A stretch of 64,000 bases of DNA, taken from Spirochaetales bacterium (lineage in GTDB: Bacteria > Spirochaetota > Spirochaetia > Treponematales > Treponemataceae). This document shows, piece after piece, positions 49,322 through 58,154 of this stretch. The position numbers and the translations under genes were made by a program. The notes under the pieces are model-generated. The model did not search any database and was not told the origin of the DNA. It was given only the letters and a program-made list of their open reading frames with translations. Where the stretch lies: assembly GCA_003246335.1 (NCBI GenBank), contig QKAR01000145.1, positions 19,396 to 83,395 on the forward strand. Reading direction: 5' to 3'. Each line of letters starts with the position of its first letter. Position 1 is the first letter of the stretch.

Positions 49322-50398
49322 TTAGGGGCGCAGGAGGAGAATTTTATCCGATGGGAGGCAGAGCCGACTGGTTCTCTCGAGCGGAAGGTGATCCCCGCTT
49401 TCTCGGTACAGCGCCTTTCGGCCGTCGCGATTACCGCCCGCCGCGTTTTCCCCGGTAAGCGCCGTCACGTATTCGGTCGAGAAAAACGGGGATTCGCTTC
49501 GGTGATCCACGGAGAACTCGAAGCAGTTGACCGTTTCCCCCGGCAGGGCCGGCCTTATATGGTGGGCGCGGATTCCCGCGTGCGTGAGGCCGTCGGGGAC
49601 CGCGTCCTTCGTCATGAGCGTCACGCCCCAGTCGGGAACGTCGACGAGCTTTTCCCCCGCTTTATTCGCGGTGGCTATGTTTTTGCACCCGGTCAATCGC
49701 GCCGCGGGAACGGTTCTCGGCTCGGCGAATACCTCGTCGCGCGAACCCGCCCGCGTGATTTTTCCCGCGTCGAGCACGATCATCCGCTCGCAGAAGCGAA
49801 ACACCTCGTCCCTGTCGTGGGACACGAAGAGGATCGTTCCGGGGAATTCCGTGAGCGATTGCGACAGCTCGTCCTCGACTTGCCTCCTGAGGAAGGCGTC
49901 GAGCGCGGAAAACGGCTCGTCGAGAAGGATGGCCCTCGGGTCAGGCGCGAGCATGCGCGCGAGCGCGACCCGCTGCTGTTGCCCGCCGCTCAGCTGCGAC
50001 GGGTAGCGGTTCACGAGATCGGCGATGCCGAATCGCTCGAGAAGGCGAGCGGTTTTCTTTCGTTGCCCGTCGCGGCCGATTTTCCCGTTCGTGGACAGGG
50101 CGATTCTGAGATTTTCCGCGACGGTCATGGTCGGGAAGAGCGCGTAGTTTTGAAAGAGGTAGCCAGCCTTGCGCTTGCGCGGCGGTAAGTTGATCTTTTT
50201 CCCCGCGTCGAAAACGGTTTCCCCGTCGATGGAAATAAAGCCGCGATCCGGCCGTTCGATGCCCGCGACGCTTTTTAGCGTCATGCTCTTGCCGCAGCCG
50301 GAAGCGCCGAGTATTCCGATGCGTTCTTCCCCGGCCGAGAAGGCTACGTCGAGGGAAAATTCCCGAAACTCCTTATATATGTCGACCGTCACGCTCAT
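49322..50398 (-). CDS. modC: Molybdate ABC transporter ATP-binding protein
   Basis: GILGASGCGKSMTLKSVAGIERPDRG; YLFQNYALFPTMTV; LSGGQQQRVALARML; MOP-like C-terminus. Adjacent modB/modA. Confidence 0.92.
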   Translation of the reverse strand: MSVTVDIYKEFREFSLDVAFSAGEERIGILGASGCGKSMTLKSVAGIERPDRGFISIDGETVFDAGKKINLPPRKRKAGYLFQNYALFPTMTVAENLRIALSTNGKIGRDGQRKKTARLLERFGIADLVNRYPSQLSGGQQQRVALARMLAPDPRAILLDEPFSALDAFLRRQVEDELSQSLTEFPGTILFVSHDRDEVFRFCERMIVLDAGKITRAGSRDEVFAEPRTVPAARLTGCKNIATANKAGEKLVDVPDWGVTLMTKDAVPDGLTHAGIRAHHIRPALPGETVNCFEFSVDHRSESPFFSTEYVTALTGENAAGGNRDGRKALYRESGDHLPLERTSRLCLPSDKILLLRP

Positions 50399-51048
50399 TT
50401 TCGCCGCCCTCCCGTGGTGTTCATTAAGGCGACGACGGAGAACGAGATGAGCACGATGATGATTACCCATTTAAGCGCGCCGATCATGTCACCGCCCTCG
50501 GCGGTGAAATAGATAGCTACCGGGATCGTCTGCGTTCGGCCCGGGATGTTTCCCGCGATCATCAGCGTCGCGCCGAACTCGCCGAGCGCGCGCGCGAACC
50601 CCAATACCGTTCCCCCAATGATTCCGGGCCAGGCCATCGGTATAAGTATTTTGAGGAAAATGACGAACTCGCTCAAGCCAAGCGTGCGCCCCGCGGCGAC
50701 GATCGCGGGATCGATTTGCTCGAACGACGCGCGCACCGTTCGGTATATGAGCGGAAACGCGACTACGGTCGCGGCGATGACAGTCGCTTGCCAGGAAAAT
50801 ATGACCCTGAAGCCGATGGAGAGCAGTAATCGCCCGACGGGGCTATTGCGGCCGAATATTAATAGAAGGAAAAAACCGAGAACGGTCGGGGGCAATACCA
50901 TCGGGAGCGTGAAAAATCCGTCAAGTATCGCCCGTGACTGTCCCCGCCGCCGCGCTACCAAGTGCGCCGCCGGTATCCCGAAAAGGATCGCGAAGCCGGT
51001 GCCGACGAACGAGGTCTTAATCGATATGGCGAGCGGTGACCAGTCCAA
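50395..51048 (-). CDS. modB: Molybdate ABC transporter permease
   Basis: Multi-TM, LPPTVLGFFLL, ARALGEFGATLMIAGNIPGRTQTIPVAIY. Confidence 0.95.
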   Translation of the reverse strand: MDWSPLAISIKTSFVGTGFAILFGIPAAHLVARRRGQSRAILDGFFTLPMVLPPTVLGFFLLLIFGRNSPVGRLLLSIGFRVIFSWQATVIAATVVAFPLIYRTVRASFEQIDPAIVAAGRTLGLSEFVIFLKILIPMAWPGIIGGTVLGFARALGEFGATLMIAGNIPGRTQTIPVAIYFTAEGGDMIGALKWVIIIVLISFSVVALMNTTGGRRK

Positions 51049-51061
51049 TTTTTTTTTATCC

Positions 51062-51850
51062 TTACTTCGCTATCGCGAAGCCGTATTTGACGAACACGGC
51101 GCCTGCGTCGGGGCCCGAAAGCCAATCGAGGAATTTTTTCGCGACTTCGGGATTCGCGCTTGTCTTTACGACGGCGGCGGGATACACGACAGGGGCGATG
51201 GACCCGTCCGGAGCGGCGGCCGCGACGCGTACCGATTTGGACGTCGCCGCGTCGGTGGCGTACACGGCGCCGGCGTCTACTTCGCCCGACTCGACGTAGG
51301 CGAGCACTTGGCGGACGTCCTTAGCGTACACGGACTTCGCCTTAACCGCGTCGGCGATGCCGAGAGAGGTGAACGCCTGCATGGCGTACTGCCCGGCGGG
51401 GACGCTCGCCGGCTCGCCGATGGCGATTTGCTTAATCTTGTCGGTGGCGGCGTCCGTGAAGGCCGATATGTCGGTTTTGTCCTTGGGGGTCACGAGCACG
51501 AGCGAGTTCACGAGCATGTTTTTCCGCGTTCCGGGCAAGAGAAGCGATTGGTCGTCGAGGGCCTGCATCTGCTTCACCGCGGCGGAAAAAAACAAGTCCG
51601 CCGGCGCGCCCTGCTCGATTTGCTTTTGAAGGGAGCCGGACGACCCATACGTCGGCGTGACGGTAACCGACGGTTCGACCGTTTTATACAGGGCGATAAG
51701 CTCATTCATCGCGTCGGTGAGGCTCGCGGCAGCGGATATGATGATCTCTACCGGCTTCTGCTCCGTTTTTTTTGCCTCTTGCTTGCCTCCGGCGAAAGCC
51801 CCGAGCGACAGCGCGCTGAACGCGGCGATGGCGATGATTTTGTTCTTCAT
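51062..51850 (-). CDS. modA: Molybdate-binding protein
   Basis: Signal peptide; VEIIISAAASLTDAMNELIALYKT; YGSSGSLQKQIEQGAPADLFFSA. Confidence 0.95.
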   Translation of the reverse strand: MKNKIIAIAAFSALSLGAFAGGKQEAKKTEQKPVEIIISAAASLTDAMNELIALYKTVEPSVTVTPTYGSSGSLQKQIEQGAPADLFFSAAVKQMQALDDQSLLLPGTRKNMLVNSLVLVTPKDKTDISAFTDAATDKIKQIAIGEPASVPAGQYAMQAFTSLGIADAVKAKSVYAKDVRQVLAYVESGEVDAGAVYATDAATSKSVRVAAAAPDGSIAPVVYPAAVVKTSANPEVAKKFLDWLSGPDAGAVFVKYGFAIAK

Positions 51851-51888
51851 TATTTACCCCCTTTTTCTATTTCGGGCCATGCGACCCG

Positions 51889-51925
51889 AAAAAAAAACCG
51901 CGCTATTCCGGAAGGAACCGCACGG
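51889..51925 (-). terminator. Intrinsic terminator-like hairpin in modA leader (candidate attenuator)
   Basis: Minus strand CCGTGC-G-GTTCC-TTCC-GGAAT-A-GCGCGG followed by T9, about 40 nt upstream of modA ATG. Confidence 0.65.
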
Positions 51926-51944
51926 CTTTGTTGATGGTGGCCCC

Positions 51945-51973
51945 ATCTTAGGTATCCTCCTCGGTAAGGTCAA
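51945..51973 (-). promoter_or_regulatory. Candidate modA promoter
   Basis: Minus strand TTGACC (51973-51968), 17-bp spacer, TAAGAT (51950-51945). Confidence 0.5.
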
Positions 51974-52059
51974 GGACGTTTTTGTAAAAATATGCAAAAA
52001 AATTTCGCTAAATCGCATAAATATTGACTTTTTTTCTTGGATGCGCCTATGGTTGCGGT

Positions 52060-52470
52060 ATGAATACCGAAATAAGCGACTGGGAACAATTTTATGCCGA
52101 TGGCGTGCGGTATCATCGTACGGCGAACGGTAGCGTTCGTAGACCGAAGGTTTTCACGCCCTTGTTGATCGAGAACGTCGCCGCCATGGGCATCGAGAAA
52201 TATTTTATGGCGATTTTCATGCATCGAGGTATGTTGCCGAACAATCATACGATGCTCGATTTTATCGAGGCTGCGAAAACCGTCCTAGATCTGCCCCAAG
52301 AAATCGTAGAATCCCTTACCTACATGGATTCCCTTCAGCGCATATGCTCGCTTGAGACCTATTCGATAATCCCTCCCTCGACGGACGACGTGCCGCGGTT
52401 TATAGCCGCGATAGACGCGGTCGCGAATTTAGCCCGGCGCGAGCTCGGTCCTCCGCCGTCCCTGGACTGA
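52060..52470 (+). CDS. Uncharacterised 136-aa protein, possibly HEPN-like
   Basis: MNTEISDWEQFYADGV...MGIEKYFMAIFMHRGMLPNNHTMLDFIEAAKTVL; helical, EKxxxA...RX6H arrangement resembles HEPN domains. One-nucleotide gap to the next CDS. Confidence 0.6.
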   Translation: MNTEISDWEQFYADGVRYHRTANGSVRRPKVFTPLLIENVAAMGIEKYFMAIFMHRGMLPNNHTMLDFIEAAKTVLDLPQEIVESLTYMDSLQRICSLETYSIIPPSTDDVPRFIAAIDAVANLARRELGPPPSLD

Positions 52471-52471
52471 C

Positions 52472-54100
52472 ATGGCGTCGGTCGGGCCAGAGCCTCGCCG
52501 CGTCCGCGTTCTCGACGCGACCTTGCGCGACGGCGATCAAGCCGCGGGCTTCGCGTTTTCGGTCGACGATAAATTGCGAATCGCCCAAGCTCTCGCGGGA
52601 TGCGGCGTTGACGTGATCGAGGCGGGTTTTCCCACGTCGAGCCGAATCGAGGCCGACTCGTGCGCTCGCATCGCCGACTGCCTTGCCGAAGCGCCGAACG
52701 CGCCCTCGATATCGTTTCTTTGCCGCCCGTTGCCCGACGAGATTCGCCGGACCGCGGAGGCGTTTGGGAAAAACGCGCGGAGCGTGATTCATCTGTCCTT
52801 GCCGGTCAGCGACGGCCACATTCGCGCGAAATTCGGCGGCGACCGCGCGGACGTTCTCGCGCGCGCGGTCGCCGCGTCGCGCGTCGCCCTCGATTTCGCC
52901 TCGGAGGTAGAGATCGGGGCCGAGGACGCCACGCGCGCCGACCGCGGATTCCTCGCGGAATATTGCGACGCAGTCACGTCTTCCGGCGCACGCGTCGTCA
53001 ATATCGCCGATACCGTCGGCCGAGCGCTTCCCGACGAATTCGCCGACCTCATTTCCTTCTTGATGCGAAATGTCCCGGCCTTCCGGGCGGGAACGGCGAT
53101 CGTCGGCGTTCATTGCCACGACGATCTCGGGCTCGCGACCGCGAACACGATCGCCGCCGTGGGCGCGGGATGCGCCCACGTCGAGGTTACCTCGCTCGGG
53201 CTCGGCGAGCGGGCGGGGAACGCCTCCATCGAGGAATTCGCCGCGATATTGGCGGTGCGCGGGGAACGGCTTCGCGCGGTATCAGGCCTTGATGCGCTCG
53301 CACTTGGGGACTTATCCCGCCTCGTTTCGTCCCTGTGCGGGCTGTCGATCCCACCATTTAAAAGCGTAATCGGCTCGAACGCGCGCGCGCACGCCTCGGG
53401 CATCCACCAGCAGGGAATGTCGCGCGACCCGACGACGTATGAAATTCTCGGTATCGAGCGATTCGGCGGCGCGCCCGAGCGCGCCGTCCTCTCGCGGCAT
53501 TCGGGAAAATCCGGCGTCGACCGGGCGTTGCGCGAGTGGGCCGCGCTGTCGGTTCCCGAGGAGGATCGCGTCGCATTAATCGACGCGGTAAAGGCGAGTC
53601 CCGACGACGCGGGCCCGACCTTCGGCGTCACCGACTTTCTCTTTCTGCTCAGGGCCCGTGGCTTGATCGACGCTCGCCTCGTCCGCTTGATCGGCGTTCG
53701 TTCACGACTTTCGCTCGGCTGCGTTGAGTTTAATTGCCGCTTTGAGACGGCGGGGCCTGGCCGAAGCGCCTTCGGGGACGCGGACCGTCGTACCCGCGGG
53801 CGTCGCTCGGGTCGGGGAATGACCCCCCTTGACGCCGCGCTTGATTTCGCGAGTCGCGCGCTCGGCGCCGAGTTTCGCTCCGTGACCCTGAGCGAGTCCG
53901 CGTTCGCCTCGCGAGGAAAGACCCGGTATCGCGTGTACGCGGAATTCTCCGGAGCGCGGTTCTCGGGGGAAAAGTTCGCCGTCGAGCGCGTCGGCGCCGA
54001 CCGCGAGCTCTTAATCGTCTCTGCCGTTCTCGACGCGGTGAACGTCGAGCGGTGCCGCGTTGCCTCGCTCTCGGGGTTACCCCCGGATAATTCGTATTGA
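52472..54100 (+). CDS. nifV: Homocitrate synthase-like / 2-isopropylmalate synthase family protein
   Basis: VLDATLRDGDQAAGFAFS, VHCHDDLGLATANTIAAV, GERAGNASIEEF, SGIHQQGM; nif context. C-terminal extension resembles a LeuA-type regulatory domain, so NifV versus LeuA is not settled. Confidence 0.7.
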   Translation: MASVGPEPRRVRVLDATLRDGDQAAGFAFSVDDKLRIAQALAGCGVDVIEAGFPTSSRIEADSCARIADCLAEAPNAPSISFLCRPLPDEIRRTAEAFGKNARSVIHLSLPVSDGHIRAKFGGDRADVLARAVAASRVALDFASEVEIGAEDATRADRGFLAEYCDAVTSSGARVVNIADTVGRALPDEFADLISFLMRNVPAFRAGTAIVGVHCHDDLGLATANTIAAVGAGCAHVEVTSLGLGERAGNASIEEFAAILAVRGERLRAVSGLDALALGDLSRLVSSLCGLSIPPFKSVIGSNARAHASGIHQQGMSRDPTTYEILGIERFGGAPERAVLSRHSGKSGVDRALREWAALSVPEEDRVALIDAVKASPDDAGPTFGVTDFLFLLRARGLIDARLVRLIGVRSRLSLGCVEFNCRFETAGPGRSAFGDADRRTRGRRSGRGMTPLDAALDFASRALGAEFRSVTLSESAFASRGKTRYRVYAEFSGARFSGEKFAVERVGADRELLIVSAVLDAVNVERCRVASLSGLPPDNSY

Positions 54101-54195
54101 CCTCGCTCGCCGCGAGGCCGTATTATAACGCGGGCACGGTTCGCGCGCCGTCGCCCGTTTCTTCCCCACAAAACACCGGCGCAATCGGAGCGATC

Positions 54196-56004
54196 ATGGC
54201 AAAAAAAACCGTTCTATACCTGTGTCTCGCGCTCGCTGCGCTCTCAGGCGTTTCCGCGCAAGTCACCGTGGCTTCGTCCATCGCGATGCACGGCGTCCCG
54301 AAATATCCCGATGGCTTCGCTCATTTCGATTACGTGAACCCAGCCGCTCCCAAGGGAGGGACGCTTCGCTCGAGCGCGATCGGCACGTACGACAACTTTA
54401 ATCGTTTCGCCGATCGCGGCGTTCCCGCGACGGGAAGCGGCGCGTATTTTTACGACACGCTCATGACCGGTTCGCTCGACGAGCCTGAGTCGTATTACCC
54501 GCTCGTCGCCGAGAAAATCGAGTATCCCGCGGATTTTTCCTGGATTATCTTTCACCTAAACCCCAAGGCGCGAACCCAGGACGGCGCGAAAATAACCGCG
54601 GACGTCGTGATTTTTTCCTTTGAGAAATTCATGACCGAGGGCGTGCCCCAATACCGCCTGGCCAATAAGGGAATTACTGCGGTCGCCCTTGACCAGCAGC
54701 GCGTCAAGTTCACGTTGCCTCAAGGGGATAAGGCACTCGCGCTCGGTCTCGCGACGCTTAAGATTCTGCCGAAGTCGTTTTGGTCCACCCACAAGCTTTC
54801 CGACCCTTTTACCGATATCCCCGTTGGCTCGGGTGCGTACACGGTAAAGAACTTTCGGATCGGACAGTACCTCGAGTACGAGCGGGTCCCGAATTACTGG
54901 GGAAAGGACCTTCCGGTAAACGTCGGCGTGAATAATTTTGATCGCGTGCGGTATGACTATTATCGCGACTCGACCGTCGCCTTCGAGGCTTTCAAGGCCG
55001 GTGAGTTTGACTTTTACGAGGAGTCGGTCGCGAAAAATTGGGCGACGATGTACACGGGAAAGCAGTTTGACTCCGGTCAGATCGTCAAGGAGCTGATATC
55101 GGACGAAAGTCCCCACCTTTTTCAGGCTTTCGTCTTCAACGTACAGCGACCGTTCTTCTCCGATCGCCGCGTGCGCGCCGCCTTGAGCTACGCGCTTGAC
55201 TTCGAGTGGCTGAACAAGAATTATTTTTACGGACAGTATACTCGGTCTCGCTCGTATTTCAACAACACCGACTACGAGGCGAAGGGCCTTCCTTCGGCAG
55301 ACGAGCTTGCCGTGTTAAATCCGATCAAGGATAAAATACCGGCCGAGGTTTTCACGAAAGAATATCAGCCGTCGTCGACCGACGGCTCCGGAAATATTCG
55401 CGTTCAGCTCAGGCAGTCGCTCGCGCTGCTGAAAGAGGCGGGATGGGAAATCGGAAAGGACGGAAAGCTCGCGAACGTAAAGACGGGTGAGCGCATGGCC
55501 TTTGAGCTTCTCATCTACAGTCAAACGACCGAGCGCATCGCGACCTCGCTCCAAAAGAATCTGGAGCGGCTCGGCGTTACGATGACGGTACGCCTGGTCG
55601 ACACGACGCAATTCACCAAGCGGATGAGATCGCTCGATTACGACATGATTTGGGACGGCTATCCCGCCTTTTTTTACCCATCAACCGAGTTGCAGCTGTT
55701 GTGGCGATCCGACTATATCGACTCGACGTATAACCTCGCGGGAGTGCAGGACCCGACGATCGATTACTTGATCGACGGCATCGTCGCGCGCCAGGAGGAC
55801 GAGAAAGGGCTTCTGGCCTGGGGCCGCGCCCTCGATCGCGTCCTGTGCTGGAATAATTACGCGATCCCGATGTGGTACATGCCATCGCATCGCGTCGCGT
55901 ACTGGAATAAGTTCGGGAAGCCGAAGACCGTCCCGAAGTATGACATGGGTGTCGATACTTGGTGGGTTGATACCGCGAAGGAAGCGAAGCTTCCCAAGCG
56001 ATAG
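54196..56004 (+). CDS. yejA: Oligopeptide/microcin C-type ABC transporter substrate-binding protein
   Basis: Signal peptide; HGVPKYPDGFAHFDYVNPAAPKGGTLRSSAIGTYDNFNRF; followed by yejB, yejE, yejF. Confidence 0.9.
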   Translation: MAKKTVLYLCLALAALSGVSAQVTVASSIAMHGVPKYPDGFAHFDYVNPAAPKGGTLRSSAIGTYDNFNRFADRGVPATGSGAYFYDTLMTGSLDEPESYYPLVAEKIEYPADFSWIIFHLNPKARTQDGAKITADVVIFSFEKFMTEGVPQYRLANKGITAVALDQQRVKFTLPQGDKALALGLATLKILPKSFWSTHKLSDPFTDIPVGSGAYTVKNFRIGQYLEYERVPNYWGKDLPVNVGVNNFDRVRYDYYRDSTVAFEAFKAGEFDFYEESVAKNWATMYTGKQFDSGQIVKELISDESPHLFQAFVFNVQRPFFSDRRVRAALSYALDFEWLNKNYFYGQYTRSRSYFNNTDYEAKGLPSADELAVLNPIKDKIPAEVFTKEYQPSSTDGSGNIRVQLRQSLALLKEAGWEIGKDGKLANVKTGERMAFELLIYSQTTERIATSLQKNLERLGVTMTVRLVDTTQFTKRMRSLDYDMIWDGYPAFFYPSTELQLLWRSDYIDSTYNLAGVQDPTIDYLIDGIVARQEDEKGLLAWGRALDRVLCWNNYAIPMWYMPSHRVAYWNKFGKPKTVPKYDMGVDTWWVDTAKEAKLPKR

Positions 56005-56013
56005 GCGGAACCG

Positions 56014-57126
56014 ATGGCTCGATATATACTCAAGCGTTTGCTCCTCATCATCCCAACCCTCTGGGCGATCGTCACCGTCAATTTCTTCATCGTGCAAATC
56101 GCGCCTGGCGGTCCGGTCGATCAGGCGATCGCGGGCTTGCGCGGCCTTGGTACGGGCGGCCCGCTTGAGCGGGTTACCGGCCAAGGCGGCGATCTCGGTC
56201 CCTCGGGCGGGGACTCGTCGCTCGGCGGCGGCGACCCTTCATCCTCGTACCGAGGCTCTCGCGGGCTCGACCCGGAAGTCGTCGCCGCCATTAAGCAGCG
56301 GTACGGCTTCGATAAACCGCTTCTCGCTCGGTATTTCGACATGCTGCGCAAGTACCTCACCTTCGATCTCGGCGACAGTTTTTTCCGCGGTAAGAGCGTT
56401 CTCTCCCTTATCGGGGAATGCCTGCCTGTCTCGGCCTCGCTCGGGCTTTGGAGTACGCTTATCATTTACGCGGTATCGATACCCTTGGGCATTCGCAAGG
56501 CCGTGCGGCACGGGAGCGCGTTCGACGTGTGGACGAGCACGGCCGTCGTCCTGGGGAACATGATCCCGACATTTTTGTTCGCCATCATCCTCATCGTTTT
56601 TTTCGCCGGGGGGAGCTTTTTTCGGATATTCCCGCTTCGCGGCCTGACGTCCGCCGACTTCGACTCGCTCAGCGCGATGGGGAAAGTCGGCGATTACCTG
56701 TGGCATATTTGCCTCCCCGTCGTCGTCGAGGTGATCGGCGGATTCGCGACCCTGACCATGCTCACGAAAAATTCCTTCCTCGACGAGATCGGAAAGCAAT
56801 ACGTGATGACCGCGCGGGCGAAGGGGCTTTCCGAGAAAAAAATCCTCGTCGGGCACGTGTTTAGGAACGCCATGCTCCTCGTGATCGCCGGGTTTCCCGC
56901 GACGTTCATCGGCATGTTTTTCACCGGTTCCGTCCTCATCGAGGTTATCTTCTCCCTTAATGGGCTCGGACTGCTTGGCTTCGAGGCGACGATGCAGCGC
57001 GATTATCCGGTCATGTTCGGGACGCTCTACGTGTTTACCCTGCTTGGACTCGTTCTGTCGCTGTTGAGCGATCTCACGTATACCCTCGTCGATCCCCGCA
57101 TCGACTTTGAAAGGAGGCGCTCATGA
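56014..57126 (+). CDS. yejB: ABC transporter permease YejB
   Basis: [37 protein letters not shown]; conserved [21 protein letters not shown]. Confidence 0.92.
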   Translation: MARYILKRLLLIIPTLWAIVTVNFFIVQIAPGGPVDQAIAGLRGLGTGGPLERVTGQGGDLGPSGGDSSLGGGDPSSSYRGSRGLDPEVVAAIKQRYGFDKPLLARYFDMLRKYLTFDLGDSFFRGKSVLSLIGECLPVSASLGLWSTLIIYAVSIPLGIRKAVRHGSAFDVWTSTAVVLGNMIPTFLFAIILIVFFAGGSFFRIFPLRGLTSADFDSLSAMGKVGDYLWHICLPVVVEVIGGFATLTMLTKNSFLDEIGKQYVMTARAKGLSEKKILVGHVFRNAMLLVIAGFPATFIGMFFTGSVLIEVIFSLNGLGLLGFEATMQRDYPVMFGTLYVFTLLGLVLSLLSDLTYTLVDPRIDFERRRS

Positions 57127-58154
57127 GACTCTTCTCACTTGGCCCCCTCGGGCGCGAGCGATGGCGGCGATTCAAGGCGAACAAACGGGGCTTCGTTTCC
57201 TTGTGGGTCTTTCTCGCGATTTTCGTCGCAAGCCTTTTTTCCGAGCTTATCGCCAACGACGATCCCCTCCTCGTGATGTACGGCGGGCGTCCGTACTTCC
57301 CCGTTTTCGCGCGGTATTCCGAGACGACGTTCGGCGGCGACTTCGAGACGGACGCCGATTATCGGGACCCGTACGTGATTGACCTAATCGAGGAAAACGG
57401 CCTCATCGTGTGGGCGCCCATTCGTTTTTCGTACGACACGATCAATTACGACTTGCCCTCTCCGGCGCCTTCCGCCCCCACGAAGGAGAATCCCCTCGGG
57501 ACTGACGAGCAGGGAAAGGACGTGCTCGCGACGGTGCTGTACGGTTTCCGGGTGTCCGTGCTGTTCGGCCTGACGCTCACGGTTATTTCGTCGATCATCG
57601 GCGTGGCCGCAGGCGCCCTGCAAGGCTATTACGGCGGCGTCGTCGATATCGTCGGCCAGCGATTCATCGAGGTTTGGTCGGGAATGCCGACCCTGTTCAT
57701 GCTCATAATCCTTTCGAGCGTCGTTCAGCCGAATTTCTGGTGGCTCCTCGTCATCACCGTTCTGTTCGGCTGGATGGGGCTCGTCGGCGTCGTTCGCGCT
57801 GAGTTCTTGCGCGCGCGCAACCTTGAGTACGCGCTCGCCGCTAAGGCCCTCGGCCTCCGCGATTCGGTCATCATGTTCCGGCATATACTGCCGAACGCCC
57901 TCGTCGCGACGCTCACTTTCATGCCGTTCATCCTGTGCGGATCGATTACGACGCTCACCTCCCTCGACTTTCTCGGGTTCGGACTTCCGCCCGGCTCCCC
58001 GTCGCTCGGCGGGCTTTTGGCCCAAGGCAAGGAAAACCTTCAGGCTCCCTGGCTCGGCATTACCGCCTTCGCCGTCCTCGCGGGAACGCTAAGCCTTCTC
58101 GTGTTCGTCGGCGAGGCGACCCGCGACGCCTTTGACCCCCGGAGGCAATCATGA
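57123..58154 (+). CDS. yejE: ABC transporter permease YejE
   Basis: [68 protein letters not shown]. Confidence 0.93.
   Translation: MRLFSLGPLGRERWRRFKANKRGFVSLWVFLAIFVASLFSELIANDDPLLVMYGGRPYFPVFARYSETTFGGDFETDADYRDPYVIDLIEENGLIVWAPIRFSYDTINYDLPSPAPSAPTKENPLGTDEQGKDVLATVLYGFRVSVLFGLTLTVISSIIGVAAGALQGYYGGVVDIVGQRFIEVWSGMPTLFMLIILSSVVQPNFWWLLVITVLFGWMGLVGVVRAEFLRARNLEYALAAKALGLRDSVIMFRHILPNALVATLTFMPFILCGSITTLTSLDFLGFGLPPGSPSLGGLLAQGKENLQAPWLGITAFAVLAGTLSLLVFVGEATRDAFDPRRQS

Noticed and set aside
52021-52060. sigma54 promoter upstream of the HEPN-like ORF (TGGATGCGCCTATGGTTGC)
   Set aside because: GG-GC spacing is 4 bp too long for a -24/-12 element.
56140-56280. Gly/Ser-rich insertion in YejB as a frameshift artefact
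   Set aside because: Frame is continuous and similar low-complexity linkers are found at this position in YejB-type permeases.
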